DNA of 64,000 nt, taken from positions 3,085,652 to 3,149,651 of the forward strand of contig BCJC01000001.1 in the NCBI GenBank assembly GCA_001600175.1. Direction: 5' to 3'. Position 1 is the first letter of the stretch, and every line of letters begins with the position of its first letter. The notes beneath the pieces were generated by a model. That model had not been told where the DNA came from and made no database searches. It was given only the letters and a program-made list of their open reading frames with translations. Below are positions 47,385-58,100 of the stretch, in pieces. This DNA is from Erythrobasidium yunnanense (lineage: Eukaryota; Basidiomycota; Cystobasidiomycetes; Erythrobasidiales; Erythrobasidiaceae). The translations under genes were made by a program, and so were the position numbers.

Positions 47385-47525
47385 CTATGCTACAGAGCTG
47401 AGTTCCACATCAGCAAGCCACTACTTCTTGTTTTCTTACTCATCTGTGTATTCCTGCTACTGATTTGAATTCCTTTTCGAAACCGGGAAGGAAGTCATCC
47501 AGATATTACGTAGTGGATATTTGCG
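47385..47525 (+). repeat. 3'-flank direct repeat, copy b (after gene 5)
   Basis: Partner of 46031-46160. It marks the right border of the tandem block; unique housekeeping DNA begins immediately after it. Confidence 0.6.
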
Positions 47526-47588
47526 GATGACTTTTGGGGATATAGCTGAAGGGGATTGGACGGTAGAAGGGGAATGGGTGTACGGAAC

Positions 47589-48067
47589 TCATGAAGGTGG
47601 ATTCTCCTTCTCTTGCGACTCTGAGCGACTCTTTGCTGCTTCGGCGACCATTTCTTCGGTGATTGTGCCGTCAAGGAACCAGGATTTGTAGAGGATTGAA
47701 ACCTGCGCGTACATTAGCAATGGGCTATGCATGAGCCAGTGTAATCAACGCACAAGAACGCCCAGAGGCATAGGTTCTCTCAATGCTTGACCGTCTGCCA
47801 GTCTGTTTTTGATAATGGTGATGCCTAGCCGAACGTCAGCATTTGCAATCAGCTCTAGGTCGTATACACACCTCTATCAGCGCTATCCTGCTCTTTAGTA
47901 GTGGCTTTTGGCTCGCATAGCTTCTCGAGCTTGTTCAATGTCGTTGCTTTCCCGGACAGTCCGCGTCCTCTGCTTGTGGGTGTTAGCCAGATCTTGCGTT
48001 GTTCTTCCCAGGCTATTGATGGATCTAATGTATTGTTATTGCTCTCAGAGCTTGCAGCTGCGTTCAT
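47589..48067 (-). CDS. Gag1-like clamp (DUF4050-type) small protein
   Basis: Three exons (47872-48067, 47754-47824, 47589-47702) give 126 residues. The segment IAWEEQRKIWLTP, followed by LREPMPLGVLVSILYKSWFLDGTI, fits the Gag1-like clamp/DUF4050 pattern, in which a W-x3-R-x2-W motif precedes a PL-x-x-PM-L hydrophobic helix and a W-x2-DGT turn. In fission yeast Gag1 links the Pub1 ubiquitin ligase to Gad8. Family assignment is from pattern memory only and is moderate. The gene is divergent from ISY1 with only 71 bp between the start codons. Confidence 0.6.
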
Positions 48068-48138
48068 TCAAGTCATCCATGAAATCGTCTTGAAATCAAG
48101 GCTTTCTCCTTCGCTCAAACCAGAGTTATATCTACAAT
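48068..48138. promoter_or_regulatory. Very short bidirectional promoter, Gag1-like/ISY1
   Basis: Seventy-one base pairs separate the two divergent ATGs, so both 5' untranslated regions and promoters must be extremely short or overlap the neighbouring coding sequence. Confidence 0.5.
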
Positions 48139-49192
48139 ATGGCCCGTAATGAAGAGAAGGCGCAGTCTATGCTGTACAGGTTTAGAGAGGCCAAAGCCAT
48201 GGAGATGGGCCTCATTGGCAGACAGGACAGACGACCTCGTATGGCGAGCAGCTGCAAAGACTTGAAGCAGTGTGAGCGGTGGAGGGGAGAGATTATGCGG
48301 GAGATCAGTCGCAAAGTGACAAAGATACAGGACTATGGCTTGACAGACTATGAAGTGAGGGACACAAACGACGAGATCAACAAGCTCATGAGGGAGAAGA
48401 ACCACTGGGAAAACCAGATTATTGCATTGGGGGGAGCAAACTACAAGAGAGCAGCACCGACGATGAGGAATGCTGATGGAAGAGAAGTACCAGGGATGAG
48501 GGGTTACAAGTACTTTGGAAGAGCAAAAGAACTGCCAGGAGTCAAAGAACTCTTTGAATCGGCAAAGGCAAATGAAGATGAATTGACAAGCTTCAAGAGG
48601 CAGAGATACGCAATATACGATAATGTGACACCGGAGTACTATGGAGAACTGGATCAGGATATAGAGGAAGCCCTACTCAAGGAAGAGAGATTGGCAGAAC
48701 AGGAGGGTGAGCAATGACTTAGCGATACTTATCTTTACATCATACTGACAATGTGTCTCTGTAGAATGGCAAGACGCTATTGCAGACGTTGCCGACGTGC
48801 TGGGCATGGAGCCTGAAGCCCTGACTATCCCATCTATGCCGACTCCAGACTATATCACCCTGTCCAATCCAGCCGCTGAAGCATCTACTTCCACTTCTAC
48901 CTCTTCTTCTGACATCCCTCCTCCTCCACCTCCCTTCCCAGGCGATTCCTCGTCTTCGTCAGAAGCCAAGACAGGTTCGAAGCGCAAAGCAGACGATGAC
49001 ATGTCTATGGCTGAAGAGACATCTGGGAAAGCAAGTAAAACAGACAGTGTCAATGGACAGACGGCGGGAAATAGGATATTTACGGTATTGAAAGCCAGCG
49101 ATTATAAAATGCCTAATCTACCAAGCTTGGAAGAGCTAGAGAAGGTTCTAGTGGACAGACAGAAGCAGGATCTACTCAATGAGTATGTGTAG
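48139..49192 (+). CDS. ISY1: Pre-mRNA-splicing factor ISY1
   Basis: Two exons (48139-48706, 48765-49192) give 331 residues. The Isy1 domain is unmistakable: MARNEEKAQSMLYRFREAKA, PRMASSCKDLKQCERWRGEI, REISRKVTKIQDYGL, RDTNDEINKLMREKNHWE, then GYKYFGRAKELPGVKELF and YYGELDQ. The C-terminal third is a Ser/Pro-rich and acidic linker ending in a conserved-looking helix. Isy1 belongs to the NineTeen/Prp19-associated complex of the spliceosome and stabilises the branching conformation in first-step catalysis. Its start codon is the first ATG and matches the family N-terminus exactly. Confidence 0.95.
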
Positions 49193-49467
49193 ACACTGTT
49201 CTATGGTAGTGATGTTCTGCTCGGCCCTGTTGTACTATTCTCACCCCGGCACAATGACTCCAGCCCATGCGCCTCAAATTGATCAGCTACTGTAGGAAGG
49301 CGACCCGCTTCCCGCATTGAACTGTCAGGCAAGCGGACCTTGGCTTGGCCTGACCCTTCAGCTCACTGCTTGTTCTGCTTCGCGGAGAAGCGCTACAGAA
49401 GAGCTTTTCTGGCTACTGACCGCTTGCCGATCGATCTTGTGTCAATATGCCCTCTCTTATATGTTCG

Positions 49468-51116
49468 CTAGCGCATCTTCGCCCTCTTCTTCGTGACTTT
49501 CCTCGCGATTGTTCTTTTCTTCTCCAATTTTCTTCTAAACCTCTTGCCTCCTACGAAAAACACACCCTGTCCTTTCCTACCACCTCCTATCTTGCCCTTA
49601 TTACTACCCACTACCTTACTAGACAGATTCGGATGTTTGGCGCGCCATTTCTGCTCTCTTTTCTCGGTCGCTGCGATCAAGGCGCGTTTCTTGATTTGGT
49701 TCTTGGACGTGCTTAATTCAGTAAGAGAGAGGGACTGAGCACCGATGTAGGAGGAGACGAAGGTGGAGATCTGGAGGGAGGTAGGTGAGTCTGGTGCGAT
49801 TATGTTTGGAACGTTGCTGTTGGTAGCTAAGAGAGCCATGGATTCTTGAATATGAGGCTCAGGAAGCATCAAAGTACGATCGGCATTGCGCTCCGCCAGT
49901 AGTTTCGGGATCGCGGTTTCTGTCTCTCCAGCAGGCGCAGGTAGACTAGGAATATTCCGATCCCCAGAGAACAGCAATCCCATATCGTCTAGTGCCCAGA
50001 GACCCATCTTGCCCTGCCTAAAAGCACGAACCAGGAGCCGTGCAGCGAAATCTTCATCTACGATGCCACCTGGCTGTAATGCGCCTGAACGTTGTCCGAC
50101 AGCTTGGAGGAGATCGTGGATGTCATTTGTAGGTAAGACCTCGTGGTAGGGCTGTAAGAAGGGAGGAAGATCGTGTGCGGATGTAGGGTAAGATGGATGG
50201 AAATAGCGCTGATTAATGCGGAAGAGAAGATAGTCCGCCAGAGTCAACGGATCGTAGAGGTTCTCTTTGAGGCCGGCTTGCTTTCCAAGTCAGCTTATTC
50301 GAGAACACAGGGAAGAGTCGGGCTCACACGTCAAAGCCAGCTTTATGCCCATCTCAGCCGCCTCTTCCCCTTCTCCAAAATACGGCATCATGACACCCGG
50401 CGTATCATACACATACGTAGGGGGATCTTCCCATACTTTGACCGTCCCCGTCAATTTTCGAGTAATTCCTGCATTTGAACCCGTTTGTGCTGCTTTGCCT
50501 TTCCGAACACCTACGCGGCGTAGGGCGTTAAGAATGGAGGATTTTCCGACATTCGGCATCCCGCAGATCATGAAACGTAAAGCTTCAGGCTTGATTGTGG
50601 GCGTTGCTGCGAACTCAGGATGCGCCAGGGCTGCATTCACGCAAGAGCTTTAGCTATTGGGCGGAGTCGGGGGAAGGGAGATACTTACGTACTAGTCGCT
50701 ATCTTGAGTACGTGCGCTATATCACGGTCTGACGCGCTGTCTGCAAACAGGCACAGCTGGCCAGCATGTTGCAGGAGTGCACGCTGGATGGGCTGTAATC
50801 CAAGTTCAGCAGGGAAGAAGACAAAGAATAGAAGGTAACGCACGATCTCCAGACCAGGCTCTGCCAGGTCTCTCTTATTATACACGACCAATCTTTTCTT
50901 TCCATTCTTCGGCAAGAATCCTTTATCGCTTCCAAAGAGCTTTTCAAATTCAGGGTTGATTGTAGTCAAGGGTAGTCTTGCATCTCTGATCTCTAGTACG
51001 AGGTCGATGACGGATAGGGATTCGCGCATCTTGCGTAGGCCTTTTGACATATGCCCTACGAACCATGTTGGCGCTCGAGAAGGGAAGGGAAAGGTGGATC
51101 TGGGAATGAAGGGCAT
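49468..51116 (-). CDS. MTG1: Mitochondrial ribosome-assembly GTPase MTG1 (YlqF/RbgA type)
   Basis: Four exons (50844-51116, 50693-50792, 50328-50630, 49468-50276) give 494 residues. It is a circularly permuted GTPase: G4 (YNKRD) precedes G1 (GMPNVGKSS) and G3 (DTPG). The N-terminal MSKGLRKMRESLSVIDLVLEIRDAR and the later YLLFRINQRY match MTG1/RbgA. A C-terminal extension of over 150 residues ends in a strongly basic tail (FRRKLEKKRTIARKVTKKRA), probably rRNA-binding. MTG1 acts in maturation of the mitochondrial large ribosomal subunit. The 51-nt first intron is stop-free and in frame. The start gives MPFIPRSTFPFPSRAP, a plausible presequence. Confidence 0.9.
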
Positions 51117-51272
51117 GCAGAGACACTTTCAAGGCATAGAGGGAAAAGGTTAGGATTGTTAGTCGTCAGTTGTCCGGAGCCAGGTCTTGCTTCTTCTCCC
51201 CGACTTGACGCTTTTCGCATACAAAGAGAATTCAAGATAGTTTCGAGACTCAGTACACTACATCGCATCATC
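51117..51272. promoter_or_regulatory. Divergent promoter region, MTG1 and FGH
   Basis: A 156-bp spacer between divergent start codons. No specific motif recognised. Confidence 0.4.
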
Positions 51273-52490
51273 ATGGAGCAAGTATCATCCAACCAGGCCT
51301 GGGGCGGGCAGCTCATAAAGTACAAGATCTCGTCATCTTCAGCGCTCGGAGGACTCGCGACCCAGATAAACGTCTTTGTACCTCCTAAAGCCAACAAGGC
51401 GCCTGTTCTCTACTATCTCGCTGGTGTGTTGCGACATATCTTCTGAAGCTCGAGAGTCTGAAAGCTCTATGAAACCAGGCCTGACCTGCAATGAGGACAC
51501 CGGAGCTCAGAAAGGCGGCTTCCTCAGAGACGCAGCTGAAGAAGGCATCGCGCTCGTCTTCCCTGATACATCTCCCAGAGGCGCTGGTATCGCAAACGAG
51601 GACGACGACTGGGTAGGCTCACACCTTGCTCGGATCTACTGATGTACCGGGTAAGCTGAATAGGGGTCCATCATCGCTTGCAGGACTTTGGAACTGGGGC
51701 TGGTTTCTACCTCAACGCAACGCATGATAAATGGAGCAAGAACTACAACATGTGGGTGGGCAAGCTAGCCGAGGCATTGCTCGATGCTAATAGAATCAAT
51801 GCAGGGAGAAGTACATTACGGAAGAGCTACCTAGCTTGCTTAGCAAGAGTGACCTGCCCATTGTCAGTCAGCCTTTGCTCTGTTTCGTGCTGTTCTGACG
51901 CCCTCTACAGGACACATCGAAAGCCTCTGTCTTTGGACACTCGATGGTGAGCAGGCTTCGTTAGCTCTCCTCAAGCAGCGTCTCTGATCCAGCTGCGATG
52001 CAGGGCGGTCACGGAGCACTCACGCTATATCTCAAATACCCGAACCTCTTCAAATCATCCTCAGCCTTTGCACCCATTTGCAACCCCGTCAATGCACCAT
52101 GGGGCAAGAAAGCATTCTCAGGACCAAATGGAGATGATGGCTATCTAGCTGGAGGAATGGAAGAGGGCAAGAAACACGATGCTACCGAGCTGCTTGCCGG
52201 AAAGAAGGGCGAGAACGTCAATATCCTCATCGACTCTGGCCTTGGCGACAACTTGTAGGCATACTCTATTTCACAGCTACACAATCACATACTAATGATA
52301 TATTACCTGTGATAGCTACGAGAAAGGCCAACTCCTGCCTGAGAACTTCCAGAAAGCAGCTAAAGCAACTGGGTTCGGAGAGGATAAAGTGCAAGTCAAC
52401 CTAAGAGAAGGTTATGACCATTCATACTGGTTCATCCAGACTTTCGGACCGGATCATATCAAGTTCCACGCCAAGTTCTTGAAGGCTTAG
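51273..52490 (+). CDS. S-formylglutathione hydrolase (esterase D)
   Basis: Seven exons (51273-51423, 51479-51612, 51684-51755, 51809-51862, 51911-51946, 52004-52254, 52316-52490) sum to 873 nt, or 290 residues, the normal size. Landmarks are [50 protein letters not shown], the nucleophile motif [18 protein letters not shown] (an intron splits SM|GG), and the catalytic His in [14 protein letters not shown]. It hydrolyses S-formylglutathione to formate and glutathione in cytosolic formaldehyde detoxification. It converges with the 2H phosphoesterase gene across 97 bp. Confidence 0.95.
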
Positions 52491-52587
52491 GGTGGAGGAA
52501 GTATGAAGATCGGCAATGTAGCTTGAATAGAAACCTTGATGCAACGTAGAAACGGTGAACCCCCGATCTTTGTGCACGTCAGAACTT

Positions 52588-53842
52588 TCATGCTGCCATC
52601 TCATCGCTCCTTGGAAACAGCAGTATCTCCTCGAGCGCTTCATACTCCCCGCTCGGCAAATGTCTGCCCATCTGACAAAGCTGAACCCTATCTATATTAC
52701 TGACGCCAAGCTCGAATGACTGACTTCCAGCTAATAAAAGGGATCCATCGAACGGATGCTTCTTAGGGAATCTGCCACGGCGCCGTTTGCTTTTCTTCGG
52801 CTGACCGTGTAGCTGAGGTGGCTCTTCGCCTGCCGAGACCACAGCTTCGTCTCTTCTGTCCTTTGCAGTATTTGCGGGCTCTGTCATCGTATCCGGACCT
52901 GACGGATCGGGACGTGGAGGCCTATGTGGCTTATTCTTTCGCGCAGAAGCTTTCATGAGAGTACAGTGCAGCTGAGGGGGCGATATCAGCTTGCCAATCG
53001 AGGCGATCTGCAGCAACCCACAGTCAACGGCTGTTTCGCATCAGTCAGCATACCAGCTCCAAGAAAGCATTCCCTCAGATGCTCTGTACGGTGCATATTA
53101 GACTATGAGATTGGTATCAACGGATATTCTTACCTGCCAGTTCATGAAGGGTCTTTACGCCTTCGCTATTCTTCTCAGGTTCCGCGTACAATACGCGACA
53201 TTTCGTAGGATCGCTTTGGAAAGATTCAAGCCTGTCAAGCTTGACCGGAATGCTTCCTTTGTAAACTTCGTTAGATCGCAGTGATTCTTGTAGCGCTTGT
53301 TGGCTTTCCCTCAACAGCTTAGCCGCATCGTCTACGCTCTTAATCTCCTTCTTCCTCAATGGCTTGTGCTCTTCTCCACTGTCGATTTGCATCGCGTCTT
53401 CTGCTGCATCCTCGAGTCGCCGGACCGCTTGTCTTCCCAGCAACGTCATTATACCCAGCGTCAAGTGCAAGCTCTTCGGATGAACCACCAGCGATTCATC
53501 AACCCCATCAGGTCTTGGTACCGCGTCTAGCAAGATCTTGCTGAGTTCTGATGCGCGGGCGTGACATGATGGATCGCGGATTGGAAAGCTTAGGAAGTGG
53601 GTAGGGCGAGAGGGCTTGATCATGGGTCCTCGTTGGTACTTCTGGACACCTGGCGAGGCCGTACTGGGAGGAATATCAGACTTTGAGAGGCTTCCAGACA
53701 TGCCCGAAGACGACCTTCGATCGTGCCGCTGGACGACCTCAAAGCTTATCTCGGAGGGTGTAGACTTCGATGCAGACGTTTGAGATGACCTCCTTACAGC
53801 CTGTGTTGGAGGCTGACACCTCTTCCCCAATTCCCACCGCAT
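52588..53842 (-). CDS. AKAP7/LigT-like 2H phosphoesterase-domain protein
   Basis: Two exons (53134-53842, 52588-53030) give 383 residues, with a 103-nt intron. The bilobed 2H fold is marked by its two HxT motifs: HLTLGIMTLL and, about 150 residues later, HCTLMKAS. Around them are THFLSFPI, VYKGSIPVKLDRLESFQSDP and VLYAEPEKNSEGV, as in the AKAP7 nuclear-localisation/ASCC1 group. The insert between motifs carries an acidic block (DAAEDAMQIDSGEE). A basic KKSKRRRGRFPKK precedes a C-terminal segment. Relatives act on RNA ends or 2',5'-oligoadenylates; the substrate here is unknown. The open frame runs further upstream but only from a GTG, so the ATG at 53842 is used. Confidence 0.82.
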
Positions 53843-54146
53843 ACTTTCATTCTCGCGTGCTGATGCTAGACACCTCACCAAGACAAGCTCGCAGTACTAA
53901 CAGCTAGAGCTCCTTCACCACACTACACAAGCTCCTCGTCCGTCATTCATTGCTGGCCAACACTGGCGAAGTCCCGCTGGCGCTTGCTTTACATCAGGGT
54001 GACCTGCTACCACGATTTCACGCTAGATATCATGGCAGGGTATCTCCTTGCGACTTCCGAACATCGAAGTGTCAAAGGCTGACCCAATTTAAGCTCAGCT
54101 GACTACAAGCGAATAGAGCTATCGGACGATTGCGGCAGATTTCCAG
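53843..54146. other. Intergenic, upstream side of the 2H phosphoesterase gene
   Basis: About 300 bp without a supported gene or repeat; presumed promoter of the minus-strand 2H gene. Confidence 0.45.
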
Positions 54147-54486
54147 TCACGAACGCAGCCTTCGTCTTGATATTTTGGTCATACCTCTTCTGACAGGATT
54201 ACAGACTAATATGGCTTTATTCAGCTCCGATAACGCGTCCTTCTCGCGCTTCAGCTACTCGCGGGCTGCTTGCCTGAACAAGAAGGAGACTTCGGGTTCG
54301 TTGTTTACAGCGGTGAGACTGTCAACAATACTGCGCTTGTTGAACGAGTAGACGCCTCTTGAAGACGTTCATACGCACGGTATGTGCATACTTTGAACAG
54401 CTCTGCATTGTCGACGACAGTAGAGACTGCTCGTTGTCCGCCGGAAGCGCGAATGAGTATTCCTGTTCCTTAGAGACTGGTGACAT
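54147..54486 (-). CDS. Possible small helical protein, structure uncertain
   Basis: A minus-strand ATG at 54486 opens MSPVSKEQEYSFALPADNEQ. After a predicted intron of about 60 nt the frame reads SIVDSLTAVNNEPE and FLFRQAARE to a TAG. Beyond that TAG the same frame continues as LKREKDALSELNKAILV before the final stop at 54147. The helical, KxDL/BLOC-like look across the TAG suggests one protein. An in-frame 48-nt intron (gtctcc...gcgag) could remove the TAG, or the gene may be broken, or translation may read through. All three remain open, and the gene call itself is weak. Confidence 0.35.
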
Positions 54487-55146
54487 GAGTGCACCAGATG
54501 CTACCCTGTCTCATGAGATGATCCTTTTATGCATGCCTCCACTTTGAGATTGCTCTAAACAAGTGGGCCAAGAAGGTTTGCAGAACAGGGTAGTAACAGC
54601 AGGAAGTAGGACACTTACGACGAAGTTACAACGACAAGAAGTAGCTCTGTAGCCAGAGGGAGACTCGCTCGACAAAGGGCGACGGGAGCGTCGCGAGAAA
54701 ACCGCATTCTCGAGCTGCGACAGCGACAGCGGCTTCTGCTCGACATCGTCTTCTGGGATCTACCAACAGTGTCGCGCCAACTTCAAAGTGCCAGCCGGGT
54801 TCGGCGACCTGCAACCTAAGTCAACATCCTCGCGAGAGCACGAGCGAATTCTGTCCATAGAAGAAAGCAGCAGGAGCAGGAGAGGACGCGCAAAAGTGGC
54901 GCAAACGCCGTCGATACATCTGCGAAACGGCAGCTGCAGTTCGCGCCCAATACTGTCGACCCTGGGCTGCGAGGACCGGGAGTCGCCCAATTTCCCGGAC
55001 TCGATAGACCTGCTACACAAGGTGTACAGCCATCTATAACATTCAGCAACACATCAGATAGTCACTCTGCGCTCGCGGTTCCGCCATCAGAGCTACTCCG
55101 CAAGACGTCCCAGCGCGCCGACAAACAGAAATCGGGCACTAGAATC
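54487..55146. other. Upstream region/leader of the kelch gene
   Basis: About 660 bp. Open frames on both strands near 54630-55050 look like Arg/Ser-rich shadows rather than genes. The part next to 55147 is probably the 5' untranslated region of the kelch gene. Confidence 0.45.
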
Positions 55147-58100
55147 ATGGCTTTCTTCAGCAAGAAGAAGAAGGAGCAGCCTCCACAGCAGTCGCAGCAT
55201 GCTTCTGGACCAACGAATGGCGCTATGTCGCCTACTCCAGGCGCTGGGCCCTCATCTGGACCTTCGATGTTTCTCGCCCAGCGAGACTACAACCAGATGC
55301 CTGGATCATCATATCAGGAGCCGCATCAACCTCACTATATGCAAGCTGCGCCCACAAATGCACAATCGATGCCCTCCAACCTGCAAGGACCAACTCAGAT
55401 ATTCGGCGGCTCAATCCCGCTATCGAACGGCGTAGTAGGAAGCGCTTCGCCAACACCATATTCCAACCATGCTACAGGCTCTGGAGCAGGTGGAGGCTAC
55501 GCGCAGCAAGGCCAGTATCCCAATGGACCGTCCTCCACTTCACCTCAATCACTCAACTATCCAAACGGAAGTAGCGGACCACTGCGACCGTTCGCAAATG
55601 CTCCTGCAGCTGTCAACGGGCATCAGTCTTCTGTCTCTGGCAGCTCGAGCAATGGCAGTCTTGGAGGTCTGCCACCCTCCCTATCCTCTTCGCAACAGCA
55701 GCAGAGCAGCGCCGCTCCCAGCCAGCCTGGTTCAGCACCTTCCTCTCACCCTGTGACATATCCATGGTCGCAGAGACAGGTTCGCCTGATGCCTGTGCAG
55801 CCCATGCCAAACCAGCAAGGCCAGTCGGCACCACAGCCAGATACCGTATCGCCTTTCCCTCGATATGGACACAGTATCAACCCTGTAGCACAGTCCAGCA
55901 ACGGAGACCTCTATCTCTTTGGCGGTCTTGTCAAAGAACAAGTACGAAACGATCTCTACGTGATCAGCTGTGCGGCCATCAACGCGCAAGGCGGGACTTC
56001 GACGGACAGCAAAGTCCTCGCGCAGAGTCCGATCAACGTCACTGCTATTGATACCCGCGGAGAAATACCTTGTCCGAGAGTCGGTCACGCAAGCGTGTCA
56101 GTCGGGAATGTTCTGATTGTATGGGGAGGAGACACCAAAACTCGAGAAGAGGATCCGCAAGACGATAATCTGTATCTTCTGAACCTCGGTGCGCCCCGAC
56201 AGACTGCCATTCAGCTTAAGTTTATGCATACTGACCCGAATGTGCACAGGCTCTCGCGACTGGACGCTCGTCAAAGTCACTGGACAGTCTCCTCAAGGCC
56301 GCTACGGCCATGCAGCTGCCATGCGAGGAGGCAAGTTCTACATCTTTGGTGGTCAGCAGGATGTTCCAATGGGCGCGCCAGACGAAGACGCCTTCCTGAA
56401 CGATCTGTGGTGTTTCGACTTGCAGAATTGTAAGCTTGATCAGCCCGATTAGCTGAATTTTCTCTGCTGACGCTCTGGTGCAGTGAAAGCTGGAAAGCCG
56501 CACTGGACGCAGATAGAGTATGCTCAAGGCGCTCCCATTCCACCCAAGCGAACTGGGCATACAATGGTCAACTATGGCGACAGTCTATATATGTGAGTAG
56601 ATAGCCATCATCACCGTGAAATAACGCTCAGACTTTGCTTCCAGCTTTGGCGGTACTGACGGACAATACCACTACAACGATACCTGGTGCTTCAACACTT
56701 CCACATGTGTCTGGTCAGAGTTGAGCTGCATTGGGTATATCCCCGTGCCTCGAGAAGGTCATGCTTCTACGCTAGTAGACGATGTGGTATACGTGTTCGG
56801 TGGGCGTAGCGTGGATGGCAAAGATCTGGAGGACTTGGCCGCCTTCAAGATATCGAGTACGTCGTTCTTCCGCAGCTTAATCGAGTTCGTAGGCTGATTC
56901 GCTCTCTAGATCAACGCTGGTACATGTTTACCAATATGGGTCCTGCTCCTTCTGGGCGATCTGGACATGCAATGGCTGCTTGGCAAAACAAGGTCTTTGT
57001 TCTTGGTGGAGAATCTTATACCTCTCGCAAGCATGAATGGCCAGATATGGTACATATGCTGGATACCGGTAAAATCAAGTATCCATCAGATTCCAGACTC
57101 GGCAACCGCAAGTCCAGCAACCCGAAGATGAATAACGCGCCGAACCAGTCATCACAATCTCAGCAGCAACAGCTGCCGAACAAGAATGTACAACAAGTCG
57201 TTACCGATGAGCAAAGGAAAGCGGCCGCTTCGCCAACTGGTTCTGACAGAGACGCTTCGAAAGCGACTGGTCTGAACAATTCGCTCAACAAGACTCTGCC
57301 TAATGGCGTGTCGGGCTCACCATCTCGTGGTGGACCGTCTCCGACACCTCGTCAAACTCCCGCTGAAGACGGCAAGAATGTCAGGCGACCCTCAGATGTT
57401 TCACGGCGAGCCATGTCGCCTATCAACGAGCAGCCATCGCTGGAAAGCTCCAATCGCGCGCTTTCGCCGACCGGACAGAACTATATTGCCCAATCTTCCT
57501 CGTTACAATCGATGCAAACTTTTTCAACACCTCCCACACGTACGCAAGCCTCCATGAACGGGCCATCGATGTCGCCAGCTCCGGCTCACAATCTCAACGC
57601 TTTGAGGGGCAATGCAAGAAGCCCTTCGCCTATACAAGGACAGCAAGCGCAGGAAGCTGCGAGATCGCTAGACTCGTATGCCATGCAAGACAGCACCCAA
57701 GGGCAGATCCAAGGCAGACCGATAGCTCAAGGACGATCTGACGAATTGACAGCTCTCAAGCAGCGTGATCGCTGGATGCAAGCAGCTCTAGCTTCAGCTG
57801 TTCGGCAAGGCTTTAGCATACCCGAGGAGGGATCGCAAGGGCAGTCTCTTGACCCTCAATCTGGCAATGCTCAGCTTGTGCAGGCCGTTCTGGCCCTAAG
57901 ACAAGAGCTGTCTAGTCTCAAGGTGAGCAAGCCAGCATGTTCCTTACCTGATATGTCTCTGAATAGCATTCTTCCGATTCACCTAGGCATCTATGCAAGA
58001 CGACATCAAGCAAGCCGAAGATCAACAGCAGCAAGCCAATCAAGGGCGGGCTTTGGCTGTACAGGAGGCCGCCTTTTATCGCACAAAGATAGCTGCTCTG

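Noticed and set aside
54626-55052. Open frames on both strands upstream of the kelch gene
   Set aside because: Arg/Ser/Leu-rich composition without domain or splice support; more likely leader sequence.
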